The notes under the pieces are model-generated. The model was not told where the DNA came from and did not search any database. It saw nothing but the letters and a program-made list of their open reading frames with translations. Below are positions 45,801-60,500 of a DNA stretch of 64,000 nucleotides, piece after piece. Source of the DNA: Branchiostoma floridae (Eukaryota; Chordata; Leptocardii; Amphioxiformes; Branchiostomatidae). The stretch covers positions 5,524,312 through 5,588,311 of the forward strand of contig NC_049981.1 of assembly GCF_000003815.2 (NCBI RefSeq), given 5' to 3'. Made by a program: the position numbers and the translations under genes. How positions within the stretch are numbered: the stretch's first letter is position 1; each line of letters begins with the position of its first letter.

Positions 45801-48800
45801 TAACGGTGTATGTACTCATCTGTGAAATAGACGCAAAGGTTAGTTCTCTTCGGAGCTTGCAAAGAAGAGAACTATATCAATATTGAAATAACTTACTTAA
45901 TTCCTCTGTATTAGCAAACGATTTATGTTTATTTATTTGTTTGTTTATTTATTCTAGCAGAATCTAGATTTTTATATCTAGGGTCCAAAATCTGGATTTG
46001 CTTTTACAAGTATATTCTCTTGTCTCTGAAACAACAATGTCATCTTTAATGGGAATTGGTAAGCTATCACAACATTCGGCCCACCATATTGTCATGTTTA
46101 CTACTTATTTATTATTTATGGGGACTAGGGTTAGTCTTGTCAGTTACGGTAACTCATTTGCAAGTGAGCCCTTATTGGTGTTAAGAATACTCCAAATTAC
46201 TCTGTTTAAAGGTAAGGTAATGCCTCCAAATTTTTGACGGCTGACAGCCCATCTTGTTAGACCTAGTCTCGATCTCGCGAGAGAGGACGAGACTAGGTCT
46301 GGCTTTTATTGCGCTCTCTCGCAATATCGAGACTAGGTCACTCTCCGTGAACAAGATGAACTGTCAGGATGTACCTTACCTTTAAAAACAATCTTTGCTT
46401 GAAGAAAATTCGGAGTAACTGTATTCATACGCTACTGATGAAACTCTTCAATTAATTGTTTAAGCTTTTACTAGGACGTGTATGATATTTCAAACCTGAG
46501 ATCCAACAGTGCCATTGACACAGAGCTTCGTGGTGGTGTTTTCCGGTATCTGAAAATACGCTCTTGTGTCTTCCTGTGTCTGTATCACCCGCGCCCCAAG
46601 CCCGCCACAGCTGGACCTCGCCAGGGACATCAGGAACTCCTTAGCCTGAACCAGAGTCGGCTTCTCGTCTCGGTTTTTCCTCGAGATCATCGTCAAGGCC
46701 AAGTTGTCGATTGTTTCAAACGCAGTTGTGGTTGCCTGTTGGTTCTAGTAGTGCCAGAGGAAATCACAAAGTTTATGATATGACATCGAAGTGTGTGTTA
46801 ACGTCGTCGGAAAATCAAAAGTAATTGAGAATAATTGATATTTTGTCAGGTAATATCACCTTTTCAAAGTCTGTGGTTCGGTTCTGGACCTGTGCCTCCT
46901 CCCTTTGCTTTTCTGCGCTTTCACTGGAGGCTTCCAAAACGTTAACAGCACCTAGAAAACAGGAGCTCATTACGTCTAGTGTTTTGCTAAATGTAATACT
47001 ATACACAGAAAGATATCACTGTGTAATATGGCTGAACCTCACGGGGGTATAAGTGTCTCTCACTGCACTTGCGTCAAGTTTGCGACTCTGCGGGGTTCGT
47101 TCACTGCGTCACTGTTATGTAATTTTCTCCCTTTTTTTATAATTTAGATATATCGTAACACGTAAAAGGTAACTTAGAAGACAAAATACCACAAAAAGTA
47201 AGAAAATTAGTTCTTTATCTCTGATAAGCAGTGACGCAAGCGTGATGCAAGTGTAGTGAAAGGGCACCTCTAGGGAACAGCCCTTGACATTTGAACGTAG
47301 GTAGGACAAAACATACACTGCCGACAAAAATCTTTTTTCTATTCTTTTCTTCTTCGTCGTTCCTGTTACTTCAATAAAAAATGGATGTGGTATTTTTTGT
47401 ATGTCTGCTTGTAGGTGCGAGTCTTTCGGTCTGTGTGTCCTGAAGTTTGTTGTCCTCTTAATTAAGAACCTCTGGAATGGTATTTCATATGTCGTTAGGA
47501 GTTAAGAAGACGAAGGTCGAGGTCAATTTTGTTCATCTGGTGTGTAACCTTGTTCGTGTTCGCATGTGTGTATGTTTATATGTTTATGTGTGTATGGTGT
47601 ATTTATATGCGATTTTGTGCGTTAACTGTTTTATAAAAGCCATCTATCCAACACGTGTCTTTGACTCTTAATCTTCAGTGTCTCCTTACCTGTGACAAGA
47701 TGAGCCGCTATTCTCTCCAGCTCCTCTGTTCCAACTTCTGATGATTTATCCGTCAACACCTCTCCCAGACTTTTTAACGTGTCACCGCCCTTACCTGTCA
47801 TGGCGAAAATACGGTAGTTATGTTCAAGACCTTACAGTACGCAGGTATTTGCAAATGATTCCAACCCTAAGTGGTTAAATTAAGTGTTAATGACCCACCC
47901 CGAGGTGTATATGGTGTTTTGGTGAGGTGGTTATAGCAAAGGACCAGGCGTTATGACACCATGTTCACAGAGGAGCAAGCGGGTTATTAACGTTATTATC
48001 ATATAGCCTACCCAAATTTGCAAACTCTTGTATGACGCATAGATCGTTTGGCACTATACGTTGATGCAACACTATCCAAGGAAAGCACCTCAAGTTCCAG
48101 TATCTTCTATAAACCAGATGTATTGCTGCCTTGCCTTCGGCGACGGATTTCGCTGAGAAAGACATGCAAAAATAATCCTTACCTGAGACTCATCCGACAG
48201 TTCTTCCGGCTTGTTGGTCACGTGTTCCAGCGTGCCTGACACCTGTTTCACCTGCTGCACGTCCAGCACCTGCACCTGCTCCAGGATCTCTACCATCCGA
48301 TCACGTGCCTGCGTAGACGACAAAGTACAATAGTTGCTATCACAGGTGCCACCATAACGTAATGTAGAGCACAACAGGCTGGTACCCTAGTTGTGCCAGG
48401 GTCACTTTTCCAAACCGGCACCCACTTGGGAATTTTGGCGGGAAGAAAAGTATCATAAAAAGTATCATTCTAAGACAAAAAAAAAACCACACGCTAAAAC
48501 ACGGTAAAATAGTTATGAGCACAATTGGTGTATATTTCTTGATACACACTTTTTACCTAACATGTTAAAATTGCGTGTATCAATCCACCAACATGGCGGC
48601 AAATGTTCTGTGTACATGCATGCTGTGACGCTACGTGAAAATACAAAATGTACGTTTCCGTTACGTTTCAATTAAAAATCCTATATTTTTGGTACGAAGG
48701 TGATTAGGATTGCAATTTGCATGATTAATGAATGAATGGATCATCATTTGTTACGTATAAGATTTGCAACGTAAAATTCGTTGACGACAAGCAAACCTCG

Positions 48801-51482
48801 GTTCTTGTTGCATTCTCTACGTCGGTTCCGTTGGCGACGTTCAGCACAGACGCCGCGCTTGCGATCGATGACGTCGTCTGCTGTACGTCATCGACGTCCA
48901 CGTCATCCAGAACGGTGTCTACGAACTCGTCGACTTCTTCAGGAGGTCGTACCTGGAAATAGTTAAATGTTTGGAGGGAAATTTCTTTATGAACAAAAGA
49001 AAGAAATCCTTATTTCTCTACTAATTAGTTAACGTGATGAATCAACGTGCCTTGCATAATCACAAAGTATAGATGACGACAGGAAACAAATACATGTGCA
49101 TGAAAGTGGACATTGTTAATAAAAACACCCACGATATCATTAAAAGCATCGTAATAATCGTCATTGTCTAGGCAAATATACAGAAACTTCTGGTGTATAT
49201 CACTAAACCATTAATGCTTATATAGAAGGTTCTATTTCTGCGTTCAATTTTTAGGGACTTCTGTACATAACATGGAAGATTTGATTTCTTACATTAGTTG
49301 CGAAAGTTGCGACACTGAAGGCACCGAGATCATCTGTTACACGGATGACGATCTCCAGCTCATAGTTCTCGTCTGGGTCTCCTGTGGGCAGTCTAATGGG
49401 AGGGGTGCTGGGGGCCTGGTTCATGAACAACCGAGAATACAAGTTATATCAATTCATCTGCCTACTCACAGCCCAATCACACAAGCATGGATATTCTTAC
49501 GTGCAATATAAGCATCTGAGAATTATCAAAAAGTTGCTCTATAAAAATACATCAGCCTGAAGCTTTGTTATGATTTGCAAACCCTTATATTTAATTACAA
49601 ATTTATGTTATGTAACTGTAAATGTATGATCTTTACGCTGATTTGTATCATCTATTTACTTCAGTTATTCTGACTTGTTATGACTTTTAAGGGCTACCTC
49701 AAAAATCAGATACTCAGTAAGGGACGACACCACAATAAAGGTTCACAAATAAAGTAAAAGAAATATGGATGAAATATGATATAAAAATCTAATTGATAAA
49801 ATCCACAAAGCTCTCAGACTAAGGGCATCAGGGATTTTCTTCCAATACGCTGAACAATCTGAGTAATAGATAAATAATACTAATATCTCTTTAGTCAAAC
49901 AGTTAATGAAAAAAAGACAAATCACTGACCGGTCCACTGTACAAGAGATGCTGGTTGATAATAGCGGTGGAATTCACAGAGGCAACTTTGACATCAGCGG
50001 CCGTGTACTCGAAGTCATAGCGCAGAGGTAGGTCCGGATCGCTAAAACCTAGAAGACATTCAGTGTAATATTTCCATGACATCCTTCGACAAAGTATGAG
50101 CATATCATGTCTGGTTTTTACACAACTTTGTTGTGTTAACACCTTCTGTCTGGAGTCTTGTATCAGCCAAACGGTGATTTCCATCATTCATTCGGACTCC
50201 ATGAAGAGTTTTGATCTATCAGTCACTAATGGAAACCCGATACCAACTTAAGCAAATCAACATTTTGGCGAACATTGATCAATCATGGTGGTATCATAAT
50301 AAGCTTCCGATATTTAATTTACTTCTAGCTACTGTTATTATTCTCAAAAGTCATCCATATTGACGTTAAACTAATGCAATTATAAGTTAAATGACTTTCA
50401 GAGAATAGAAAATCACACCAGTGAGCCACTCATGGAGTATTTAAATCAGTACAGTAGGCAGTTATCAACCATTGTTTGCTTTGTCAATGGCAAGCAAGCT
50501 GAACCTGAACACCAACTTTTACTCGAAACTCTCACCTTGACACTGCAACTCAAAGAACCCTTCTGATGTATTTGAAGCGTGGACTGCGCAGGCTCCAACT
50601 GTCGGTGGTTCGTTCAGCGTGAAGGAGTACTCAGCTGACCCAAACTCAGTTGTATTACTGTCTGTCACTATGGCGGTTACAGTGTACGTCCCCTGCTGCT
50701 TGAAAAGGAAATACATAGTAATGTAACGCTAGTTCACCTTTATTCGCAGGGTAACCCATATCCGTTGTATTTGATAAAAGTGCATCTAGAGCGGTGGAGT
50801 CGCGATCGATGGATGCTGGTTTGAAATTGAGATGTTTTCAAAATATCATACCATGAAACTACATGCCGTTGACTTGAAACTTGCACTTAAGAAAGCTAAG
50901 CTGATTGACCGAAAATTCGCAAATAAAATGTCAAGAAAAATGTTTTAGTTCAGGAACCACAGGTTTATATTTAGCAGATTGTTACTTTCTGAAACAACTA
51001 AAATCATCTATTCCGCACGCACCGTATTGTAGACATCGGCCCTGAACGAAATGTGGTCTTGAGTTCTGTCATTTAGAATGTTTGTCCTCCAGTCTTCGTC
51101 TGTCCAAGTCGTAGCCACTCCCTGTGTCTGCACCAATGTCCAGTTGTACCTGTAGATGTTGGGATCTGCTCGACAGTTGCTGCAGAGCACGGACAGCCTC
51201 ATCTTTTCTCCGGAGTTGATTTTGGGACCGCAGGTTCCGTAGGTTGAGTCACAGCTAGAATTTTCAAACAGAAACGATAATGCTGGTAATGACACTTGTC
51301 GATTCATCTGTATTGGTAGAAGCCATTCTTGGTTGCAGTTTGACTGTACTCTTCAACACAAAATTGACATTTGGCTGTAAGTTTCAAGAGAAATTTGGAC
51401 TCTAACTGTATAACTGTAATTACAAACAACCCTTGACTGGCTCCAGTTTTTGTCAAGGAATGAGCTTGAAATATGAACTTTC

Positions 51483-51571
<89 letters not shown>

Positions 51572-54500
51572 GCGTAGTATTCTCCATGGAATTTTATGTT
51601 TGTATAATCATTCAGTTTGGTGACGGAGCCAACTGAATATTGAAGGTCTTCAGTAGGAATAGCAGAAAATCATTCTATTATAAGTCTAAAATTTCATTAC
51701 TCCTTTTCAGACCATAGTTTTAGTATAATAGTAATGGGTTAAAGCACCAACAAATTTCGGACTTACATGATTGATGTCAGTGGAATGGTCGAACGGACCA
51801 CCTCTATGATTTGACTTGCAGAGACATTGTCCCTGTTTGGTGCAGACACCTCCACAGCAAAGGTAAGCTCGGAGTGGAGCGTCTCAAGGCCGAGGTTTAC
51901 AGTCAGTAGACCATCAGTACTTCCGCTCAGCGCAGGACAGACTCCATCTGTATCAATACATCCGAGAATAGTTTCATCAGGTTGGTGCGTCACTGTATAA
52001 AGAGAATCTCTTTACACAACCATTGCTTTATTCACACCGACGTTTCGGTAACCGTCTGTCACCTTCTTCAGAGTTCACTGTACTGCATCTGAACTGTGAG
52101 CAGCGACACCTGTCCTGCAGTACAATGTGAACCAGTCAGAATAGCCCTGAAGAAGGTGACAGACGGTCACCAAAACGTCGGTGTGAATAAAGCAACGGTT
52201 GTGTGAAAAGAGTCTCTTTATTCTGTACAATAGACACGTTTTTGTTACAACAGACTGCTAGGGGAAAATATTTCCTTCTTCACTATATAAATTAGCTTCC
52301 ATCTCCTTTAAGAAAAAATTCATTGTTAGGGTACAAAACCCGCTGTTCAACCAGCCTTTCTCGGTGTCACTGACGAAAAATAGTGGATGCAATCTGAATT
52401 CGAAACGTCTGACCGTTTCAAAAATCATATCCAGTTACATGAGTAACTGCTAACCTTTATCGACGAATGTGGTAGCTGTTTTTTGTGCTTATCCCACCTA
52501 TCTACCCCTTAGAATAACTATTTGGCGGTTGGGACACCACAGAAGTTCTAGTTGTCATTTTTTTCTCCACTCTTCTTGTTTTTTTAGTTTTTTTTTAAAT
52601 GTTTTACTTATTGGCATGTCTTTCCATTCTCTAATATTACCCTTCGATATTTTTCGTTGCCTACCTATCTTTCTTCCTCCTTGGACGGTTCCTTGTAAGA
52701 TAGTTTTGACTCAGTATGATTCTTTGGTCAATTGGTTCTTAGAGTCATTGGAAGTTGCTTTCATGCATTAAAATATCTGAAATAATTTTATTGCCACATA
52801 CACTATGTATGAACAATTATATTATTTAGGCTATTACAGAAGCAAAACAGTTGATCGTAACTTTACTGACTCAACTAACCACATCCAAACTGGCGTCGCT
52901 GAAATCTAAAGCATTTTATTTACATTTTCACACTTTTAAGCGTTGGCAGGCCCCCTTTCCACTAGACGGCGATCGCGCTGCGCTCTCACTGCGACCTGCA
53001 ACGAATGTGTGTATCCTTCGTTTTCAAGCTGGATGTATTACACAGAATGTAAAAGTGTGACTGAAGAGGCCAAAAAACACACAAAATGTGAAAAGATTCG
53101 TTCGTTTTTCTATACAAGTCGTTGAGCGATCTGTCGCAGAGAGACCGCCGCGAGAAAGCCGTCGTAGTGGAAAGGGGGTATAAAGATGTTGTATGCTCGT
53201 AAGCAACATCACTCACCAACAGAGGTACAAGACCATCGGTAGTCCAGATCCTTGCTGCTTAATATAACGCCATCTGGATCAGACGAAAGCGTGGCCGCGT
53301 CCAACGTGACCTTTCCCGTACTCACCTGTCTTTTGAACCCACCGAGAATACCAGCAACGAGAGAGGAGGCTGTGATGGTAACTGATGCGCTGTTACTTGT
53401 GCTTGATACTACAACCCCAGTGTTGATCTCTCTGACAGTCACTCTTAGTCTGAGCACGTATGTACCGTACTCAAGTGTCCGGGAAGGCACTAGAAGGTCC
53501 GCTTTTGTTAAAACAACGCCTGCAAGGTCTTGCCATTGTGTTTTGGTAGGCGGTAAAGCCTCCCACTTGTACATAACATCTCGTGGTTCCGTACAGTTTG
53601 CACCGACGGCGAATCGACTATTCAGTCTGAACGCTCTACTGCGAGTTATGGACATTCCTCCGCCTAAGATGGTCACCTCAGGTGTGCAGTAGGTGCATCC
53701 GTATCCTCCAGGTGTGTTCAGACAGGTAGAGCCGTAAGGACAAGTCGCTGTGTTCTCTTGACACTCATCGAAATCTGAGGTGCAAAAGAAATGTTTTGTT
53801 AATCAATGCTTAGTGTAATTAAAACTTAAGAATTTATATAAACTTTGGACACGCGCGTAGGAAACGGCTCTCATAGGTAATATAATGTCTCTTATCCGAA
53901 GACTATGGTGCGCTATGATATGATATGATATGCGAATGACTAGAATGTAGCCTTTTTATCTCAAGCTTCAGAAATGTAGTTATTCCTACGCATGCGCACT
54001 ACTGCGACTCCTGTCATGAATAAATTCATGAAGTCCTTGCACACATCACGTATCATATTTCTGATGTGAAACTTTTGGTGTTCTAAAGACTTTTCTAATG
54101 TAAAACGCTGCTAGAAAGAAGTGTGGGAAGTGGATATGAAGAGAAAAAGAAGAAGAAGAAGAAGAATAAGAAGAAGACGGAGAAGAAGGCAAATAAACAA
54201 CACCATACAGTACCTGTTACTGTTACCGTTGCTCCCGCGAAAGGAAATGATGTATTCCCGACACTATCATTGATGTAACTCTGTAAATGTCCCTCCACTG
54301 TCGCAGGTAGCAGAGGTGTTTCCTGTTCGATGAGTGTCAGTGACTGGAAGGCAACCAAGCTGCCTCTCTCAAACCGTATAAACCCTGGATTTCCAAATCT
54401 TCTGGTTTGCATGATGGAATCCACCATGTAGTTGAACTGTAGGTTTAAAAAGATCATAAATCTTCGATGTACATATATAAGAAATATATAGGGTGTCTAT

Positions 54501-57500
54501 GTGGCGCAACATCTAGAGCGTTGCAAACAGAATCAGTAGGGCCTGAGTTCGATACTCGCCATGCCCCGGCCCACATGACGATGCAGTGACGCCCACCGAG
54601 CCTCATGGCTAATCTGTCTAAAGGTGCCAAAAAACACCTACGGATTTGGTGCTGCCAGTGTGTCAACATCTGTACACTTGCCACTAAGACTGGTGATTTT
54701 TTTTAATGAGAAAAATACTTGTCAACTTTAGTACTATACTATTGAACATGAGATAAAGACGCTCTTTGTTAAACAACTATTGCTTTATACATTATCACAC
54801 CGAAGTTTTGGTGACCGTCTGTCAACTTCCTCAGGGCAATATTGACTGGTTCACATTGAACTTTAGCACTTGGTGTCGCATTTCACTGTTCAGATGCGGT
54901 CACAAAATATTAAGTATTTACATATGCACATACATATTTATGCGAATTAATTTGCAATGAGGTCACTGTCCCAAACGTAAAAGAGTGAAGTATTAGATAT
55001 GGACCTATTGATGTGAAATTATCATAAACACTATATAAAACTGACTAAACAAGCAAATATTTATCCCCGCCTTACATTTATCAATAATAATTTATCCGTG
55101 TGTGAAAGAACGTGCAAACAATGGACGTCAAACGTGGTGGAAGACGAAACATATTTCATGTCAAACTGCTCTTCCTACGATCACGAAAAAAAGCGCTGTT
55201 GAGGAGCCTACCAAATTTCACCCAAACTTACTCACATTCACTGACAAGAAGAAAGCAACTCTCCTTCTAATATCACAAAACCCAAACATAATAGAAAATG
55301 TGGGATCTTTCGTCTTCCACTGTCTTCGAAAAAGGAGTCGAACCCAATAACCCAGGATCTAGAGTTAGTTTTACTAGCTTTGGACTGGAGTAGACACTTA
55401 TATTGTGATATTGTATTAACACTGTTTGAATCTCTTATGTTACCTGCGATTAGCCCACGGGCAAGAATTTGCAGTAAACTTTAATAACAAAAAAGCTTAA
55501 AAGCCAGTTAAACACCATACTTACGTGATTTAAGTGATATCTCCTGCTCTGTTCATACTGTGCTCCACTAGGTGCATGTTTATCTGGTTCATAGTCGAAA
55601 CTAGCATTGTATAAAAGGCGGACGTAGAACCTGTTCAAAGCTGGAATGATTTGCAAGAACAAGAAGTAAGTCCATGGCCAAGCGATTTACAATTATAGGT
55701 CAAACATTTTGCATAACCATGCTTTAATATTTGTTCGTTTTAACTAACGCCAGGGCAAATTAATTTTATTGTAGTTGTTTGAAGTGACACTAGTAAAGGG
55801 TAGCCATGACTGTATTTGTAGAAGTGAGATTAGTTAGCTGGCCTCGAGTGTAGTTCTCAACTTGTTGATATTATTTTACTACACTAAGGTCACTTCTGCA
55901 CTTCTTGAATACAGGAATATAAAGAATCGACGGCTTATATAAATGTTGATACCATGTTTTGTCACCACAATTGTTGTTGCAACGTTTATGGCGTTTATGT
56001 GTTTATTTTCATAATTCAGGCTTGTTTTTTTTGCCCTCTCTTATTCAATGTGGAGGCTGCTGTGGGTGCCATCCCTAAGCTTTATTTACCTTGTCCTAGA
56101 TGCACAGAGTCGATTCCATATTACCGAGAGGGTGTTTCTTGCCTTTTGTTCTAACAATTTGGAAATCTTTGTAACAATCTAACTGTGATAAGTAACTGTT
56201 TAGAACTATTTACAACATCTATGTGACGTTCTAAATGTTTCTATAGTATTCAAACATGTTACAAACATAAGTAACTGTTTAGAACTATTTACAACATCTA
56301 TGTGACGTTCTAAATGTTTCTATAGTATTCAAACATGTTACAAACATTTCTAACATCAAATACATTATTTCTGTTAGTTTTTTAACTGTTCCAACATAGA
56401 TGCATCATTTGTGATCACATGTTCGAACATGGAAACAATATGATGAAACTGGGTCAGTGGGCTGGGAAGAGGGCAATTCACACATCCCTGCCAAGTGCAG
56501 GAAATTATGTCTGTCTGCCACCTTCTCACAAAAGACTCACCAGTTTATACTAAAGAAAATCTAAAAATACAAGAGCCAAACAAAGGACCAAGCTTAGCAG
56601 CTTTGTTTATGGGGTCAATAAAAGTTTTTATGGAGGGAAAAAATGACACAAAATGTTGGAACATGTTGGAACAATAACAAAAACACATAGCTGTTTGAAA
56701 ATTGTTCTAAATAAAGAGATAATGATATCATTACTTTCCCAAATGTTGCAACAAATATAAAAAGGTTCAAACATGTTTAAACTTTCATTTTGAAATGTTT
56801 GAACAATTTCGAACTTTAGTGACTGAAATGTTCTTTTACTCAAAATAGTTCAAACTTATTACAAATATTACTTCAAAACCATCTCGGTGACTTGGAATTG
56901 ACTCTATAAGGAGCAAACATTCTATTTGTTGTGGCCTAAATGCATACGGAGTAAACATATTGGAGTTCAACCTCTACTGAACAATGTTTTTTTCTGTAAT
57001 ACTTTTAACTTATAGTGATATATCGGACAGTGACTAGGCAATACAGTGTCATGTAAATTTGCGGTTACACGTTTGTCGTTTGCCGACAAGACAAAAGTTA
57101 ACTAAGTCCATTGGACTATGGAAAAAACTTTGGGAAAGCTACATAGTTACATACCTGTACAGCTACCCTGGTAACGGATGAGCCACGGAAAACAGTCACA
57201 TCTGAAGCTTCCTATTGTGTTAAAGCAGCGTTCCCGGCGTCCTTTGCAGGGACGTCGACTCTCAGTCAAGCTGCACTCGTCTAGATCTGTTCCCAATATA
57301 GAAATAAATGTCAGATATGATCGTTGTGTGAGACCGCATGGCGCAGCGGCAGCGTGTTTGGCTCGGGACCGAGAGGTCTCGAGTTCGAATCGCGCCGTGT
57401 CACTGTCTTGTGCCCTAGAGAAAGGCACGTATTTATAGGTGAAAATGAGTACCTAGTTTCGGGAGGCCTGTCCCTCGTTAAATTGAGGTTCTGTGTTTGG

Positions 57501-60500
57501 GGAGAGCTACACCTCAAGCACGCACGCTTAATAACCCACCACACGTGCGATGGTGCGGTGTGCGATTGAGCAAACCATTATTTCTGGAGTTCGTTATTCA
57601 CTACAAATCACCCGGATTGAGGCCTGGCGAACCTCTGTCTCGTATCAGCAATACGGCGATTTACATCATTCACCACACACCCAGAGAGGAGATAGGGGTG
57701 GACTAAAATGCCTATTTATACAGAATAACATGGTGTGCTACCCCTACGGCTGATTAATCAGCTATGGGATGATGATGACATCGATGACGATCATATTTGG
57801 TACGCAAAACTTTGAAACATGACGATACAGAGTTATCTCTTCTTTTAAGTGAATATTAGATACTAGATTGGCAATGCATTACATTTTACGTGGGAGGCAC
57901 TCGTATGTTTTAGTACACATAGTTTTAGATGCACTTTTGAGTACTTACCATTGCAACTGAATCCATTTCCAACCCAGCCACTGTTGCATCTGCAGGTTGG
58001 ATTAGGTCTTGCGTCATTACAGGAGGCTTGGGCGTGGCAGGGTGGACACGTGACCGGCGGGCGGGCGCTTGTTGACGTTTGTGCAGCAGGAGGGGTCGTC
58101 ATTACTTCGATATGAAAGTACAGAAAGTTTTACATATATTACATTTTTTGTAAATAATACCTATCTGAAGCAAGTAAAAACAACTCATGATCAATTTCAT
58201 AGACACATGATTTTAATCATTCTACCAATACAGGTGAATGAGCATGAAAATATGATTATAGTTTTCTCTACATTAAACTTTGTACAGTAAAGCATAAGCA
58301 CCACAATAGCAGATACTTTGCTTCACTAAGGATTCTAGTAAAACCGACTCCTAGTGGCAGATGTGCAGATTGCATTGCCGTATCAAATCCAGTTAGTTTG
58401 ATGACCGACCACCCCAAGTAGCTCGATATTGATGAGTGTCCAAGTTGTCTCATCTACTGAGGTGTATGAAGTAAGGAAATATAGATTCTATCGGTCTATA
58501 AAATTTCCCCTCTCTTTGTTCCATAATCTACATTATACTTCAAAAGTCTGTTCATCTTCTATTTTATATAGATTGGGATATAAAAAAGGAATACCTGAAC
58601 ATCCAGTTCCAACAAAGCGACCATCCCCTGTATATCCAGGGTTGCAGGTACAAGTCGCATCAACGGCAGGAGGGGGGTTATCCACACAGGTGGCCTCGGG
58701 AACACACGGGTCAAACAAACAGGCATCCATGTCTACAGATGACAACATACATGCAGAGATTAGGTTAATATGTCCATATGATTAAATGATGCCAATGATA
58801 TGAAATACCTCATTCAAAATGACCTACTTCTTGTAGGTGTCTTGAATATATACGTACATATCGCTACTAACCCACATCCGTGGTTTAAAAAGAATAGGTC
58901 TTCTGGGCATATCAAGTCGACGGTGGTGTTTTCAAATTGCAATACTACATTATGTATTCGAGACCGTTGACTTCATATCCCTAAATACACTATTTATAGA
59001 TAACGGATATAGGTTACCCCTCAGATAAAGGTGAAGTAACAATAGCTTGATAGCAGAGTAAATATTGGGTTTCTGTCATGGCGACCAGCTTTTATGCCAT
59101 ACGTTTGTATACTGGCCACAGCGAGTAAATTTTCTTGATGACATCAGCGCGCTCATTATTTTTCGAATGATTTCAGAAAAATAATTCCTCTTTGGGGATG
59201 GTCAGATAGGCAAGCATGTTGTGTTGTAGCCTGATAATCATACTTGTAGAAGGCACACTATGGAGGTAGCTATCATTATAGTTGCAGAAGTGAAAATTGT
59301 TAGAAACTTGTAAAATTGCCTCCAATATGGAAGCCATGAATGCAGTTGCCAGCTTGGTAAGCGATACCAGTGTACCACACTAGTATCACTTTTACTACAC
59401 TAGTTCAATTCTTTGAAACAAGAACGAATGCCTTGTTAGCTCTGATATCATGTTTGGTCACTTCAAATCTTGTTACGACGTTTATGATGTTCATTTTGAC
59501 AATTTAGCCATCTTTTTTTATCTATTTCATTATCTATGTACTCTGCATAGGATGTCATTCATAAAAATTTACTTGCTGTGGCCTTTAAGTTTACTCACCA
59601 TCACAGTCTGGAACACTGGCACTCCAGGTCCTGTCCGCCTGGCAGATTGCACTGGTACTGCCGACCACCTCGTATCCCCGGTTACATCTGAACACCACTA
59701 CATTTAGGTAGGTGTTACCGGTGTTACCGGTAGGGGTCAGTCTGCCATTCACTGGTGCTGTTAGACTAGGGCACTTCACCGCTGTAACGGGGGGAGGAAA
59801 AAAAGTTCCATTTTATTCTTCTGGCCCAATGTATTGCCTGTTGAAACTTCAACAATAATCAAAACTTTTATAACATAACGGAATCATGGAAGAGGTCATT
59901 AGGCACGTATGAATACAGTTGCTCCAGAATTTCCTTCAAGCAATGACAAGGAGGCAGGGGGAGGGTGCAGATGATCTACGCAAGCCGGACCTAGTTCTCG
60001 TGTTCTCTCGCGAGATCGAGACTAGGTCATTCTCCGTGAGCAAGATGGACTGATAGCCGTCGAAAATTTGGATGTATGTACTTTACCTTGAAACACAGTC
60101 ATTGCTTGAAGAAACTTTGGAGTAAATATAAAGGAGTCAAAATTAGCAAATCACAATTGTTTGATAGCTAATTGAATATTTTCTTACGATTGCAAATTGG
60201 GACATTTTTACTCCAGTTTCCGTCTGCTTGGCAGGTAGCATTGGTGTTACCGACCAGCTCGTATCCCCGGTCACATCTAAACGACACGACATCCTGGTAG
60301 CTGATGGTATCGACAGGACTCAATTTACCGTTCATTGGAGCTGTCAGGTTGGAACACTTCACCACTGAAACGGAGAAGAAAGAAAAGAGGAATATAGGTA
60401 AATTCTTGTACATGCCGGGATGAGGGGGATACAACTTGGCCACGTTTGGGATGATGTTCTCGACGCAAAAGCGCCACCTTCTTCGCCTACATATAGCGGC

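Noticed and set aside
53252-53692. 146-residue plus-strand ORF
   Set aside because: Antisense shadow of REJ exon R16, which has strong family motifs on the minus strand.
57178-57569. Plus- and minus-strand ORFs of 77-93 residues
   Set aside because: They are reading frames through the tRNA-derived SINE and the antisense of EGF exon R13.
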